From: JAWKWA01 sp041397765 | Lineage (GTDB): Bacteria > Pseudomonadota > Alphaproteobacteria > Rhizobiales > Hyphomicrobiaceae | DNA: 64,000 nt | Direction of reading: 5' to 3' | Assembly (NCBI GenBank): GCA_041397765.1 | Contig: JAWKWA010000012.1 | Coordinates: 1 to 64,000, forward strand | Shown: one piece after another, positions 8,638-16,062 of the stretch | Numbering within the stretch: the first letter of the stretch is position 1 | Layout of the letters: every line of letters starts with the position of its first letter | Translations under genes and position numbers: made by a program | Notes under the pieces: model-generated | Databases searched by the model: none | Told to the model about the DNA's origin: nothing | Seen by the model: the letters and a program-made list of their open reading frames with translations, nothing else

Positions 8638-9439
8638 GCCGCTCGCCGCCATGCCCATGTACGACTGGCCGGAGGTGCGGCCGGCCGCCGACGTTTTCTG
8701 GGCGGGCATCGCCGCGCGCCTGCGCGATACCGGCATCGCCGCCCCCGACCGGCTGACGCGCACCAGGGACTACACGCGCTCCTGGACCCGGCCGGATCTC
8801 CTGTTCGGCCAGACTTGCGGCTATCCCTATGTCAGCACCCTGCGCGGCCGGGTCCAGCTCATCGCCACACCCTGCTACGACGCCCCGGGTTGCGAAGGCC
8901 CGACCTATCGCAGCTTCATCCTCGTCCGCCGCGACAGCCCCTACCGTCGCGTCGCCGACCTGCGCGGCGCGCGCGCCATCGCCAATTCCGAGGATTCCCA
9001 GTCCGGCTATTCGGCGCTGCGCGCGGTCGTCGCGTCCAAGGCGGTCAATGGCCGGTTTTTTGGCGAGATCGCCCTCTCGGGCGGCCACCGCAACTCGCTG
9101 ATCGCGGTCGCCGAGGGCCGCGCCGACGTCTGCGCCATCGATGCGGTCTGCGTCGCCCTCGCCCGTCGTCACGAGAAGCAGGCGATGGCCGGCCTGCGCA
9201 TCATCGCCCGCTCGCCGCGCGCGCCCTCGCTGCCCTACATCACCGGCCTCCGCACGCCACCGGCGACCCTTGCGGCCCTGCGGCATGCCATCTCCGGCGC
9301 CATCGCCGACCGCAAGCTGGCAGAGGCCCGCGCCGCACTCCTCATCGCCGGCTGCGAGGTTCTCGACGACACGAGCTACGACCGCATCGCCGCCATCCGC
9401 GACCGCGCGATCGGGCTCGGCTATCCCGTGCTCGCCTGA
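8630..9439 (+). CDS. PhnD-like phosphate/phosphonate-type substrate-binding protein
   Basis: About 269 residues of the PhnD/SsuA/transferrin periplasmic-binding fold. Recognisable parts: LLFGQTCGYPYV, PTYRSFILVRRDSPY (a type II binding core), DLRGARAIANSEDSQSGYSALR, and a DVCAIDAVCVAL stretch that matches the hinge. No signal peptide is visible, so it may be cytoplasmic or a signalling domain rather than a transporter component. No ABC permease follows. The GTG at 8630 overlaps the desaturase stop; the ATG at 8651 (MPMYDWPE) is the alternative. The overlap implies coupling with the desaturase. Confidence 0.85.
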   Translation: MTEPLAAMPMYDWPEVRPAADVFWAGIAARLRDTGIAAPDRLTRTRDYTRSWTRPDLLFGQTCGYPYVSTLRGRVQLIATPCYDAPGCEGPTYRSFILVRRDSPYRRVADLRGARAIANSEDSQSGYSALRAVVASKAVNGRFFGEIALSGGHRNSLIAVAEGRADVCAIDAVCVALARRHEKQAMAGLRIIARSPRAPSLPYITGLRTPPATLAALRHAISGAIADRKLAEARAALLIAGCEVLDDTSYDRIAAIRDRAIGLGYPVLA

Positions 9440-9623
9440 GCCCCGTTGCCACTGCGGAGGCAACGCGCCGCGTCCCTCGCGGGCCGCCGGCCCGTTCCCT
9501 CGATCGGCCACAATCGGCGGCGACGTTGCCTCGTCCGGCAGCCCTTCCCGGCTAAGCGGGCCGTCGCCATACCTCCTCGGGGAGAAGGCGGCGATCCGAT
9601 CCGAATTTCAGTGACGGGTCCGT

Positions 9624-10040
9624 ATGTTGCGTCCCTCCGCCATCGCCGCCCTGCTGCTCGCTGCCGCCAGCGTCACCGGCTGTGCCACGCCGCGGGACCG
9701 CCCCTCCGTCTCGGGTCTCGCCGCGCCGGCTGTCGCCGCCCCCGCGACGGGCCCCCTCGCCGAGGCGGTTCCCGCCGTCGCCGACAGCGGCGGCACCTGC
9801 ATGGACCTCTCTGCCCATTCGACGACGGTCGGCGAGGAAGAGACCCGCAGCATCGCCGAGAGCATGCTCGCCGATCGCATCACCGAGCAGAAGGGCCGCC
9901 TGCGCCTCGACGGGGCAAGGAGGATCGACGTCTCCACCCGGAGGACCGACTGCAACAAGCATCTCTATCTGGGACCGGGACTTCAGGAATATCACTGCCT
10001 GGCCCGGGCCCGCGTCTGCGGGCATCAGAGTACCACCTGA
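9624..10040 (+). CDS. Putative lipoprotein
   Basis: A 138-residue protein of unknown function. The N-terminus is a classic lipoprotein signal: basic start, LLLAAASVTGC with Cys20 as the predicted lipidation site. The mature part is Ala/Pro-rich to about residue 55, then a small charged domain with four cysteines (CMDLS, DCNKHLY, YHCLARARVC) that could form two disulfides. It stands alone, about 180 bases after the PhnD-like gene. Codon usage is like the neighbours. No named family was recognised. Confidence 0.72.
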   Translation: MLRPSAIAALLLAAASVTGCATPRDRPSVSGLAAPAVAAPATGPLAEAVPAVADSGGTCMDLSAHSTTVGEEETRSIAESMLADRITEQKGRLRLDGARRIDVSTRRTDCNKHLYLGPGLQEYHCLARARVCGHQSTT

Positions 10041-10217
10041 CCGCCACGAAGAGCGCCGGCGTCAGAGCTGCCCGGCCGCCCGTCGAACCGTCACCACCCG
10101 TCGCTCGCCCTCCCCCCGGCCGCCGATCTTCATCGCGCTGGCCCGATCAATCCCCGCATCGCAAACGTCCCGCACTCTCACCTGAGCAGCCGCGACGAGT
10201 CGGCCGGGAGAAGCGCG

Positions 10218-10676
10218 ATGAAGGATGTCAGGAGAGCGGACAGCGGTCGGCCGCCGATTGGAGAGTTCGCGGCCAGACCAAGCCGGGCACCGGAGAGCCG
10301 AGCCGGTTGCCGGCCTTCGACGCCATCCCCTGCACGATCCCCCGGCGGCTATGACCGCATCCGCGACCTGCCCCGCCTCATCGGCATCTGGCCCGCGGAT
10401 CTCGCTGCGGATGGCCCGGCCGAGCGAGCCGCCATCCTGAAAGCGCTGGCTGGGCGGCTGCGCGCCGAGCGGAAGCGCCGGCTGCAAGGGCACTGGAGCT
10501 ACGACATCAACCGCCATGCGGCATTGCGCGCGGCCCATAGCGCCGAGCTGGCCCGCATCCAGGCCACGTCATCGCCGGCGGCGTGTCCACCGGCCACGCG
10601 GCCGCCAGGCATCTTGGATCAGCCAGTGCCAGCACGCGCCTGGGCGTGCCGGCCGACAAGGCCGGACGCCAAATGA
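10218..10676 (+). CDS. Hypothetical protein, possibly a damaged gene
   Basis: Frame of 152 residues. The middle part (about residues 45-115, YDRIRDLPRLIGIW to WSYDINRHAALRAAH) looks like a real small helical protein with a basic RLRAERKRRLQG turn. Similar short proteins of unknown function are, as far as I recall, common in alphaproteobacteria. The first 40 and last 35 residues are Pro/Arg/Ala-rich and look like out-of-frame sequence, so the true gene may be shorter or frameshifted. It borders the gene-poor stretch with decayed mucR. Low certainty as an intact gene. Confidence 0.4.
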   Translation: MKDVRRADSGRPPIGEFAARPSRAPESRAGCRPSTPSPARSPGGYDRIRDLPRLIGIWPADLAADGPAERAAILKALAGRLRAERKRRLQGHWSYDINRHAALRAAHSAELARIQATSSPAACPPATRPPGILDQPVPARAWACRPTRPDAK

Positions 10677-10751
10677 CCTACGCTCGCGGTTCCCGAGGCA
10701 TCTCGAGCACCATCGCCCGTCAAAGCACGATCTGCTTGGCCCGATCGGGCT

Positions 10752-11176
10752 CTATTTGCCGCGCCGGCGCTGGCCAAGCCCCATCTTCTTGGCGAGTTGG
10801 GAGCGCTGATTGGCAGTTCGGCGCCACCATCGGATAATCGGCCGGAAGACCCCTACATTTCCGGTATTCTTCCGGAGAAATGTCGTACTGCGTCCGTAAA
10901 TGCCGCTTTCAGGGATTTGAATTTCGGCCGTCGTTCAAGCAGATAATGTAATCTGGCGCGATGGATTTCTATCGGCACAGCCGGCTTGAGATCTTCCTTG
11001 ATCGGCTCGACGGTTCCGCTTGTTGCATGCGTCAGCGCGTCATGAACTTCTTTGATTATCTTTGGCAGATCCGCCGAAACAATTCGTGTTCTTACTGACA
11101 TAGCAGCAACGATTTCAGCTGTCAGATCTACCAACTGCGGCTTGTCGTATTCATCGCTCACCGTATATCTCTCCAT
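10752..11176 (-). pseudogene. mucR: Decayed MucR/Ros-type zinc-finger regulator
   Basis: The first half reads as a MucR N-terminus: LVDLTAEIVAAMSVR, VSADLPKIIKEVHDAL, EDLKPAVPIE. After that the MucR signature pieces appear in different frames: DYIICLNDGR, then KFKSLK, then RHLRTQYDISPEEYR continuing to GLPADYPMVAPNCQSA, then QLAKKMGLGQRRRGK and a stop at 10752. Linking them needs about four small indels (two bases lost near PIE, one A lost before KFKSLK, one A gained before RHLR, two bases lost after CQSA). Several sit in short A runs, but that many in one gene points to true decay. An intact MucR would be an H-NS-like global repressor. Confidence 0.85.
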
Positions 11177-12235
11177 TGGCTTGCTTTTGTTTGTTGGTTG
11201 ATGGATCATGCGCCACTAAATCGGAGCTATACTGCAAGCGCGTCCGACCTGGTATGGCAGATCACTCGGCGATCCGCACGAACGGGCTGGCGCAGAAATT
11301 CTGCCCATCCGCTTCGCGGCGGAACTCGACAACTTTTTGCTTCATAATCTTGCTGAAGTCACGCGCCGCGCATATCTGGCGAGGTATTCTGCGATTCAGT
11401 ATGAACCTTCGCCGGGCCGCGCTAAGTCCTTGCGGCCTGGAGAAACTTTGCTGATCGGAAAGACAATGCTTGAAACGGCACATCGGCCGGGCAAATCCAG
11501 CCATCGATCCGCGTGGTCGGCGAGGCGAAATCATACCTGTTGCGGCATTAAACGGATGATCACGGTCAATAAATCTTTCTTCTGAGACCTCGAGCATCCG
11601 TTCGAATCGTGCCGCATCGGTGTCGACGCCCGGCTTACCGGACGCTTCCATGAAATGAAGTGACGACTCATCGCCCACCCGCCAGTGGTTGCGCGAGCGT
11701 AGAAGTTCGGTGCCCAAATTGGCACGAACAGCGCTCCAGATTCAAGTCTTGGAGACCTCGATGCCGGCGCGCACGGATCATCAGCGCCCAACTGCCCGAT
11801 CCCAGCGGGCACGGGATCGGCGAGCATTGAAAGTGCGCCGCACATTCGCGCCGCGACAGTTCCGATATATCAGCATACAGTTACACGCGCGTTCAACGAA
11901 AACGTGAAAGAGCTTCGCCTCGTGCAGCCGGCCTGAGTTGGGCATGATCACTGCGGCACAGCAAGGACGCACACGCTTAAGGTTTCTGGCATTGTTTCAT
12001 CGCCGATTGCCTCTGTGAACTTGGGGATATTACTATGAGTCCGGCCATTCTCAGCCTCGCTGCCGAAGCATGATGGCCCAGTCTTCGGCGGTCTGTCTCT
12101 CGCGCATTTGCCCTGCCCCAACGGCGAAATCACCCGACGGCGAAGGTGTCGGCCGGACGCTCTCGCCGTTACGACATGCAGACGAAGTAACCTGCGCTTC
12201 ACAAGGCAGCGCTGCCCCGCCTGCATCTCGCATGC
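11177..12235. other. Gene-poor, lower-GC stretch
   Basis: About 1.05 kb without a gene I can support. Base composition is visibly less GC-rich than the flanks, and open frames of up to 151 codons on both strands (for example 11262-11717 minus) show no domain, no matching start signals and mutual overlap. Together with the decayed mucR this looks like eroded foreign DNA or an old insertion site. Confidence 0.6.
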
Positions 12236-12427
12236 AGTATCGGCTGAGACGCGAGCGTTCACGCGAGCATCGAAGCCGTGAATCAGACTCGTGAAAAAAG
12301 ATAGCCTGATCGGCTGAGACGCGAGCGTTCACGCGAGCATCGAAGCCGTAAATCAGGCTCTCGAAGAAAGAAAGCCTGATCGGCTGAGACGCGAGCGTCC
12401 GTACGAGCATCGAAGCCGTGAATCCGA
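12236..12427. repeat. Repeat A, three tandem copies
   Basis: Copies near 12236-12286, 12305-12356 and 12375-12427, period about 70, with 18-base spacers of the form CTC..GAA..AAAG. Here the left arm is GACGCGAGCGT and the right arm ACGCGAGCATC. The inner stem is GCGT/ACGC instead of GCGC/GCGC, a compensated change relative to the 59.8 kb array. The array ends directly before repeat B. Confidence 0.9.
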
Positions 12428-12443
12428 CTGAGACGACGAAGAG

Positions 12444-12496
12444 TTGGAGCATGTCCGACACGGGTCCAACCTTCAACTCGGCCGGACATGCTCCAA
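12444..12496. repeat. Repeat B, long perfect inverted repeat
   Basis: TTGGAGCATGTCCG on the left and CGGACATGCTCCAA on the right form a perfect 14-bp stem with a loop of about 25 bases that itself contains GGGTCCAACC. Related elements follow repeat A at 22476 and 60212. It lies just downstream of the ion-transporter stop (12593) on that gene's strand and may also serve as a terminator. Confidence 0.85.
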
Positions 12497-12592
12497 GGCC
12501 AAAGCCAAGTGGTACCGATATACGCGCTAAGCGCTCGGCCATAAGGCGGGGATGAGAACGGCGCCGATCTTCTTGCGCATCGCATGGATGCT

Positions 12593-13951
12593 TCAGATCA
12601 GATAGCGCAGCGTCACATAGACCGTGCTCATGATGATGCTGACGAACATCATCGGGAAGGCGAGCTTCAGGAACGGCAGGAAGCGGATCGGATGACCGGA
12701 GCGCTCGGCGAGGCCGGCGACGGTCAGGTTCGCCGAAGCGCCAACCAGCGAGCCGTTGCCACCGAAGCAGGCCCCGAGCGACAGCGACCACCACAGCGGC
12801 TCCAGCGCCTCCGCGCCGCCGAAGGTCGGCCCCATCGCCTTGATCAGCGGGATCATGGTGGCGACGAAGGGGATATTGTCGACGATCGCCGACAGCACCG
12901 CCGACGCCCACAATATGGTGATGGCCGTGACCGCCAGATTGCCCCCGGTCGCCGCCACCATCTCGTGCGCGAGCAGTTCGAGCAGCCCCGAGCGCTCGAC
13001 TCCGGCGATCACCACGAAGAGACCGATGAAGAAGAAGATGGTGATCCACTCGACCTCGCCGAAAGTGTGATGCACCCCTTCCGATTGCGCCTCGGCATCG
13101 CGGCCGAGGCTGTCGAGCAGCATGAGCAGGGCAGCAGCCGTCAGCGCGATCGTGCCCGGCTGCAGCCCGAGCGCGTGGTGGGTGACGAAGCCGATCGTGA
13201 CGAGGCCGATCACCGCCACGGACTTCTTGAGCAGCGCCCAGTCGGTGATGGCGTCGATCTCGCGAAAGCCCATCACCCGTTCGCGGTCCTCCTCGGCCGC
13301 CGTCATGCCCCGCCCCCACAGGACATGGAAGATCGCCGCCTGGACGATCATGACGAGGATGGCGATCGGCGCCGTATTGATCAGAAAATCGTTGAAGGTG
13401 AGCCCGACCTGCGAGCCGATCAGGATGTTGGGCGGATCGCCGATCAGCGTCGCCGTGCCGCCGATATTGGAGGCGAAGATCTCCGCGACGAGGAACGGAT
13501 AGGGCTTCAGCTTCAGCTCTTCCACGATGATCAGCGTCACCGGCACCACGAGCAGGACCGTCGTCACATTGTCGAGCAGCGCCGAGAGCACGGCCGTCAC
13601 GGCCTGAAGCGTCAGCAGGATGCCGGCGGGATCGGCCTTCACCTGTTTCGTCGCGCGGATGGCGATGTACTGGAACACGCCGCATCGCTTGGTGATCGCG
13701 ACGATGATCATCATGCCGACCAGCAGCGCGATGGTGTTGAAGTCGATGCCGCGGATCGCGGCCTCCTGGTTGAGCACGCCGAGCATGATCATCGTGCCCG
13801 CCCCGAGCAGCGCCACGATCGCCCGGTTGACCTTCTCCGAGATGATCACCGCATAGGTGACGACCAGCACCAGCGTCGCCAGCAACATGGCGTCGAGACC
13901 GAAAATCGGCACCGACTCGAGTGCATGCCCCCCCGCCTCACCGTGCATCGC
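12593..13951 (-). CDS. ArsB/NhaD-type ion transporter superfamily permease
   Basis: Polytopic inner-membrane carrier of about 452 residues with eleven or so hydrophobic segments. Two family repeats are visible: SALLDNVTTVLLVVPVT with SNIGGTATLIGDPPNI, and SAIVDNIPFVATMIPLI with CFGGNGSLVGASANL. This double DN..T/P and GG..(L/I)(I/V)G pattern is typical of the ArsB/NhaD/CitM superfamily, whose substrates include arsenite, Na+/H+ and citrate; the substrate here cannot be fixed. The ATG at 13951 overlaps the end of the CBS gene by 14 bases, so both are one unit. A start at 13975 is possible. Confidence 0.92.
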   Translation of the reverse strand, partial: AMHGEAGGHALESVPIFGLDAMLLATLVLVVTYAVIISEKVNRAIVALLGAGTMIMLGVLNQEAAIRGIDFNTIALLVGMMIIVAITKRCGVFQYIAIRATKQVKADPAGILLTLQAVTAVLSALLDNVTTVLLVVPVTLIIVEELKLKPYPFLVAEIFASNIGGTATLIGDPPNILIGSQVGLTFNDFLINTAPIAILVMIVQAAIFHVLWGRGMTAAEEDRERVMGFREIDAITDWALLKKSVAVIGLVTIGFVTHHALGLQPGTIALTAAALLMLLDSLGRDAEAQSEGVHHTFGEVEWITIFFFIGLFVVIAGVERSGLLELLAHEMVAATGGNLAVTAITILWASAVLSAIVDNIPFVATMIPLIKAMGPTFGGAEALEPLWWSLSLGACFGGNGSLVGASANLTVAGLAERSGHPIRFLPFLKLAFPMMFVSIIMSTVYVTLRYLI

Positions 13952-14405
13952 TGTTGCTCTCCATGATCTTGGCAAGTGCGTGCAGCCGCCAGGTGACGCC
14001 GACCAGCCGGTTGGTACCCTTCTCGACCACCGGCAGCACCGAGCGCCCGCGATAGAGGAGCAGCAGCGCCTCCATCATCGTGGTGTCGGGATGGGCGACC
14101 TGCGGATTCTTCTCGATATGCTGACCGACCGGATCGCGTGAGATCCGGTCGAGATCGCCCTTGGTGTGCTTCAGCGGCTCGTCCATGAAGGCGAGATCGG
14201 GCACCAGCGAGCCGAGCTTGACCGCCGCCGGCAGGATGCGGCCGAACAGCTCGCGTGCCGAGAAGAGGCCGACCAGCCGGCCCGAGCCGTCGACGACCGG
14301 CAGCGCCGAAAGTTTCGAATCGATCAGCGTCTTGATCGCTTTCTCGATCGTCTGCGACTGCTCGAGCCTGGGTGGATCGGTCAGCATGAAGTCCTGGCAT
14401 TTCAT
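13938..14405 (-). CDS. CBS-domain pair protein
   Basis: Stand-alone pair of CBS domains, 155 residues, of the kind that bind adenine nucleotides and gate enzymes or transporters. The first domain is MTDPP-like (MLTDPPRLEQ, then SKLSALPVVDGSGRLVGLFSARELFG) and the second runs from VGQHIEKNPQVAHPDTTMMEALLLL to GRSVLPVVEKGTNRLVGVTW. The gene overlaps the permease that follows, so the protein probably regulates that transporter. No other domain is present. Confidence 0.92.
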   Translation of the reverse strand: MKCQDFMLTDPPRLEQSQTIEKAIKTLIDSKLSALPVVDGSGRLVGLFSARELFGRILPAAVKLGSLVPDLAFMDEPLKHTKGDLDRISRDPVGQHIEKNPQVAHPDTTMMEALLLLYRGRSVLPVVEKGTNRLVGVTWRLHALAKIMESNSDAR

Positions 14406-14699
14406 CTAGGTCGCTCCATGTCTGGATGGGTATCGTGGGGTCGGCCCGCGTCGATGTTCCGCCGGCGGACCACCGATCGCGCCGCAGCGGTCCGGTGCAC
14501 CGCGAGGGCTCCCCGCCCGATCGCAGTAGACACGAGGTTCGTCCAGCAGGAAACCCGGCAATCCCCAGCGCCGTGCCGCCGCTCTCGCGCTTTCGTGAGG
14601 CCGGCAGCCCCCGAATGTGATGGCATCGCGGCTGGCACCCGATGAGGTTCCGCCCCATATCTGGCCTCATCGATGAGCGGACATCAGCGAGAGACGGCG

Positions 14700-15146
14700 A
14701 TGAGCGACAAGACGAGCGGCGGCGGACGCATCGAGCGGAGCGACCGGGAGTGGCGGGAGCGGCTGAGCCGGGAGGCCTACGACGTGACCCGCCGCCACGG
14801 CACGGAGCGCCCCTGGACGAGCCCGCTGAACGGCGAGAAGCGCCAGGGCATGTTCACCTGCACCTGCTGCGGGGCGCCCTTGTTCAGCTCGGAGGCGAAA
14901 TTCGATTCCGGCACCGGATGGCCGAGCTATTACGAGCCCGCCGGCCCCGGAGCCGTCAGCGAGCACGAGGACCGCAAGCTCTTCATGCGCCGCACCGAGG
15001 TGCGCTGCGCGCGCTGCGACGCCCATCTCGGCCACGTCTTCCCCGACGGACCGGAGCCGACCGGCATGCGCTATTGCATCAACGGCGTCGCGCTCGATTT
15101 CGAGCCTGAGGCTGGGCCGGCGGGGGAAAAAGGCGACGACGCCTGA
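14700..15146 (+). CDS. msrB: Peptide-methionine (R)-S-oxide reductase
   Basis: Repairs oxidised methionine (R-sulfoxide) in proteins, using thioredoxin. The 148-residue protein has the structural zinc pairs CTCC and CARCD, the core FDSGTGWPSYY, GHVFPDGPEPTGMRYCINGVALDF, and the catalytic cysteine in RYCIN. It is full length for MsrB and lacks a signal peptide, so it is cytoplasmic. ATG 14700 is chosen because GAGAGACGG precedes it; the in-frame ATG at 14673 is less likely. It is monocistronic, head to head with the CBS gene across about 290 bases in which I see nothing else. Confidence 0.96.
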   Translation: MSDKTSGGGRIERSDREWRERLSREAYDVTRRHGTERPWTSPLNGEKRQGMFTCTCCGAPLFSSEAKFDSGTGWPSYYEPAGPGAVSEHEDRKLFMRRTEVRCARCDAHLGHVFPDGPEPTGMRYCINGVALDFEPEAGPAGEKGDDA

Positions 15147-15196
15147 CGAGGCGCGCCCTGACGGGTTCGCCGTTGGAACGCGATCAAATCAATAGG

Positions 15197-15232
15197 TTAG
15201 AGCAGGTTCACGATTCCGATCGACCTGAACCC
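15197..15232. repeat. Repeat B-like imperfect inverted repeat
   Basis: TTAGAGCAGGTTCA followed 11 bases later by GACCTGAACC. The core GGTTC/GAACC pairs. The TTAGAGCA start resembles the GAGCA arms of repeat B at 12444 and 60212, making this a shorter, diverged relative. It lies between msrB and the VWA gene. Confidence 0.5.
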
Positions 15233-15266
15233 GCCCTCGACTTGGTATGGGCGCGAAAATGACAGC

Positions 15267-15292
15267 GCCGGGAGGGACAACTCCCTCCCGGC
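15267..15292 (-). terminator. Hairpin terminator of the VWA gene
   Basis: GCCGGGAGGGA and TCCCTCCCGGC form a perfect 11-bp stem with a CAAC loop. Read on the minus strand it follows the VWA stop (15310) by about 18 bases and is trailed by a short T-containing stretch (GCTGTCATTTT). It may also stop msrB transcription from the other side. Confidence 0.75.
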
Positions 15293-15309
15293 ATTCTGTG
15301 CGCGCGGCC

Positions 15310-15960
15310 TCAGCCAGGCTTCCGGCGCAGCATAGCGGGAGCCGATTTCTCTCTGGCCTCGTCGTCGAAGCCGCCGAGCAATCGGTCGCCCGTCCGCGAA
15401 TAGGCGACCGTGCTGCGCGCCGCGCCCGCCAGGGCAAATTGGACATGCTCCATGTTGAACTCCAGCGCATGCGCCCCACCGACACCGATCCGGGCGGCCT
15501 CGGCCCAGGCATCCTGATTGGCGCCGAGATAGAGTACCAGCCAGCCCTTCGCGAGCTGGCGGTCCTTGAGCAGGGCCTTGATGCTGGCCGAGTTGTGCTC
15601 GCGGCTGGCATTCTCATAGCCGTCCGTCACGATGACGAGCGCCACCGCCTCGCCCTCGGCGAGCTTGGTCACATCGATGGTCTCGACAGCCCGGCCGATC
15701 GCGTCGTAGAGCGGCGTCGAGCCACGCGGCACGAAGCTCTCCCGATCGAGCGCCGGCACGACGCCGACTGGCCGATTGTCGATGACGGTGTCGATCCCTT
15801 GGCCGTCGAACAGGGTGAGCGACAGACGGGTCATCGTCGCCTCGTGCACCTTCAGCGACTGGACATAGCTGTTGTAGGCTTCGATGGTGGCATCGCGGCA
15901 GCTTTCCATCGAGCCCGAGCGATCGAGCAGCACATGAACGTAAAGACGGGTATTCGACAT
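15310..15960 (-). CDS. Von Willebrand factor type A domain protein
   Basis: A soluble single VWA domain of 216 residues. The metal-ion-dependent adhesion site is complete: DRSGSM (13-18), the Thr in PRGSTPLYDAIG and the Asp in VIVTDGYENAS. No signal peptide or membrane anchor is seen, so it should act in the cytoplasm, where such proteins help assemble complexes or load metals together with AAA+ partners. No AAA+ gene is adjacent. The C-terminus is basic (EKSAPAMLRRKPG). Partner unknown. Confidence 0.9.
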   Translation of the reverse strand: MSNTRLYVHVLLDRSGSMESCRDATIEAYNSYVQSLKVHEATMTRLSLTLFDGQGIDTVIDNRPVGVVPALDRESFVPRGSTPLYDAIGRAVETIDVTKLAEGEAVALVIVTDGYENASREHNSASIKALLKDRQLAKGWLVLYLGANQDAWAEAARIGVGGAHALEFNMEHVQFALAGAARSTVAYSRTGDRLLGGFDDEAREKSAPAMLRRKPG

Positions 15961-16062
15961 CTCAACTCCTGAATGGCTGGACGGACTGTGCCCCCGGTCA
16001 GCCTTCGCGTATTATACCACGGACCCGAGTTGCATCTCAGACACGAGTGAGAAAAAATTGAT

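Noticed and set aside
11593..11615. GTTCGAATC resembling a tRNA T loop
   Set aside because: No matching acceptor, D or anticodon stems could be drawn around it.
11262..11717. 151-codon frame on the minus strand in the gene-poor stretch
   Set aside because: No domain, no ribosome site, and competing frames on both strands; not supported as a gene.
12593..13951. Arsenite efflux assignment (ArsB)
   Set aside because: The fold is shared by citrate and sodium carriers and no arsR, arsC or arsA lies nearby; the substrate is left open.
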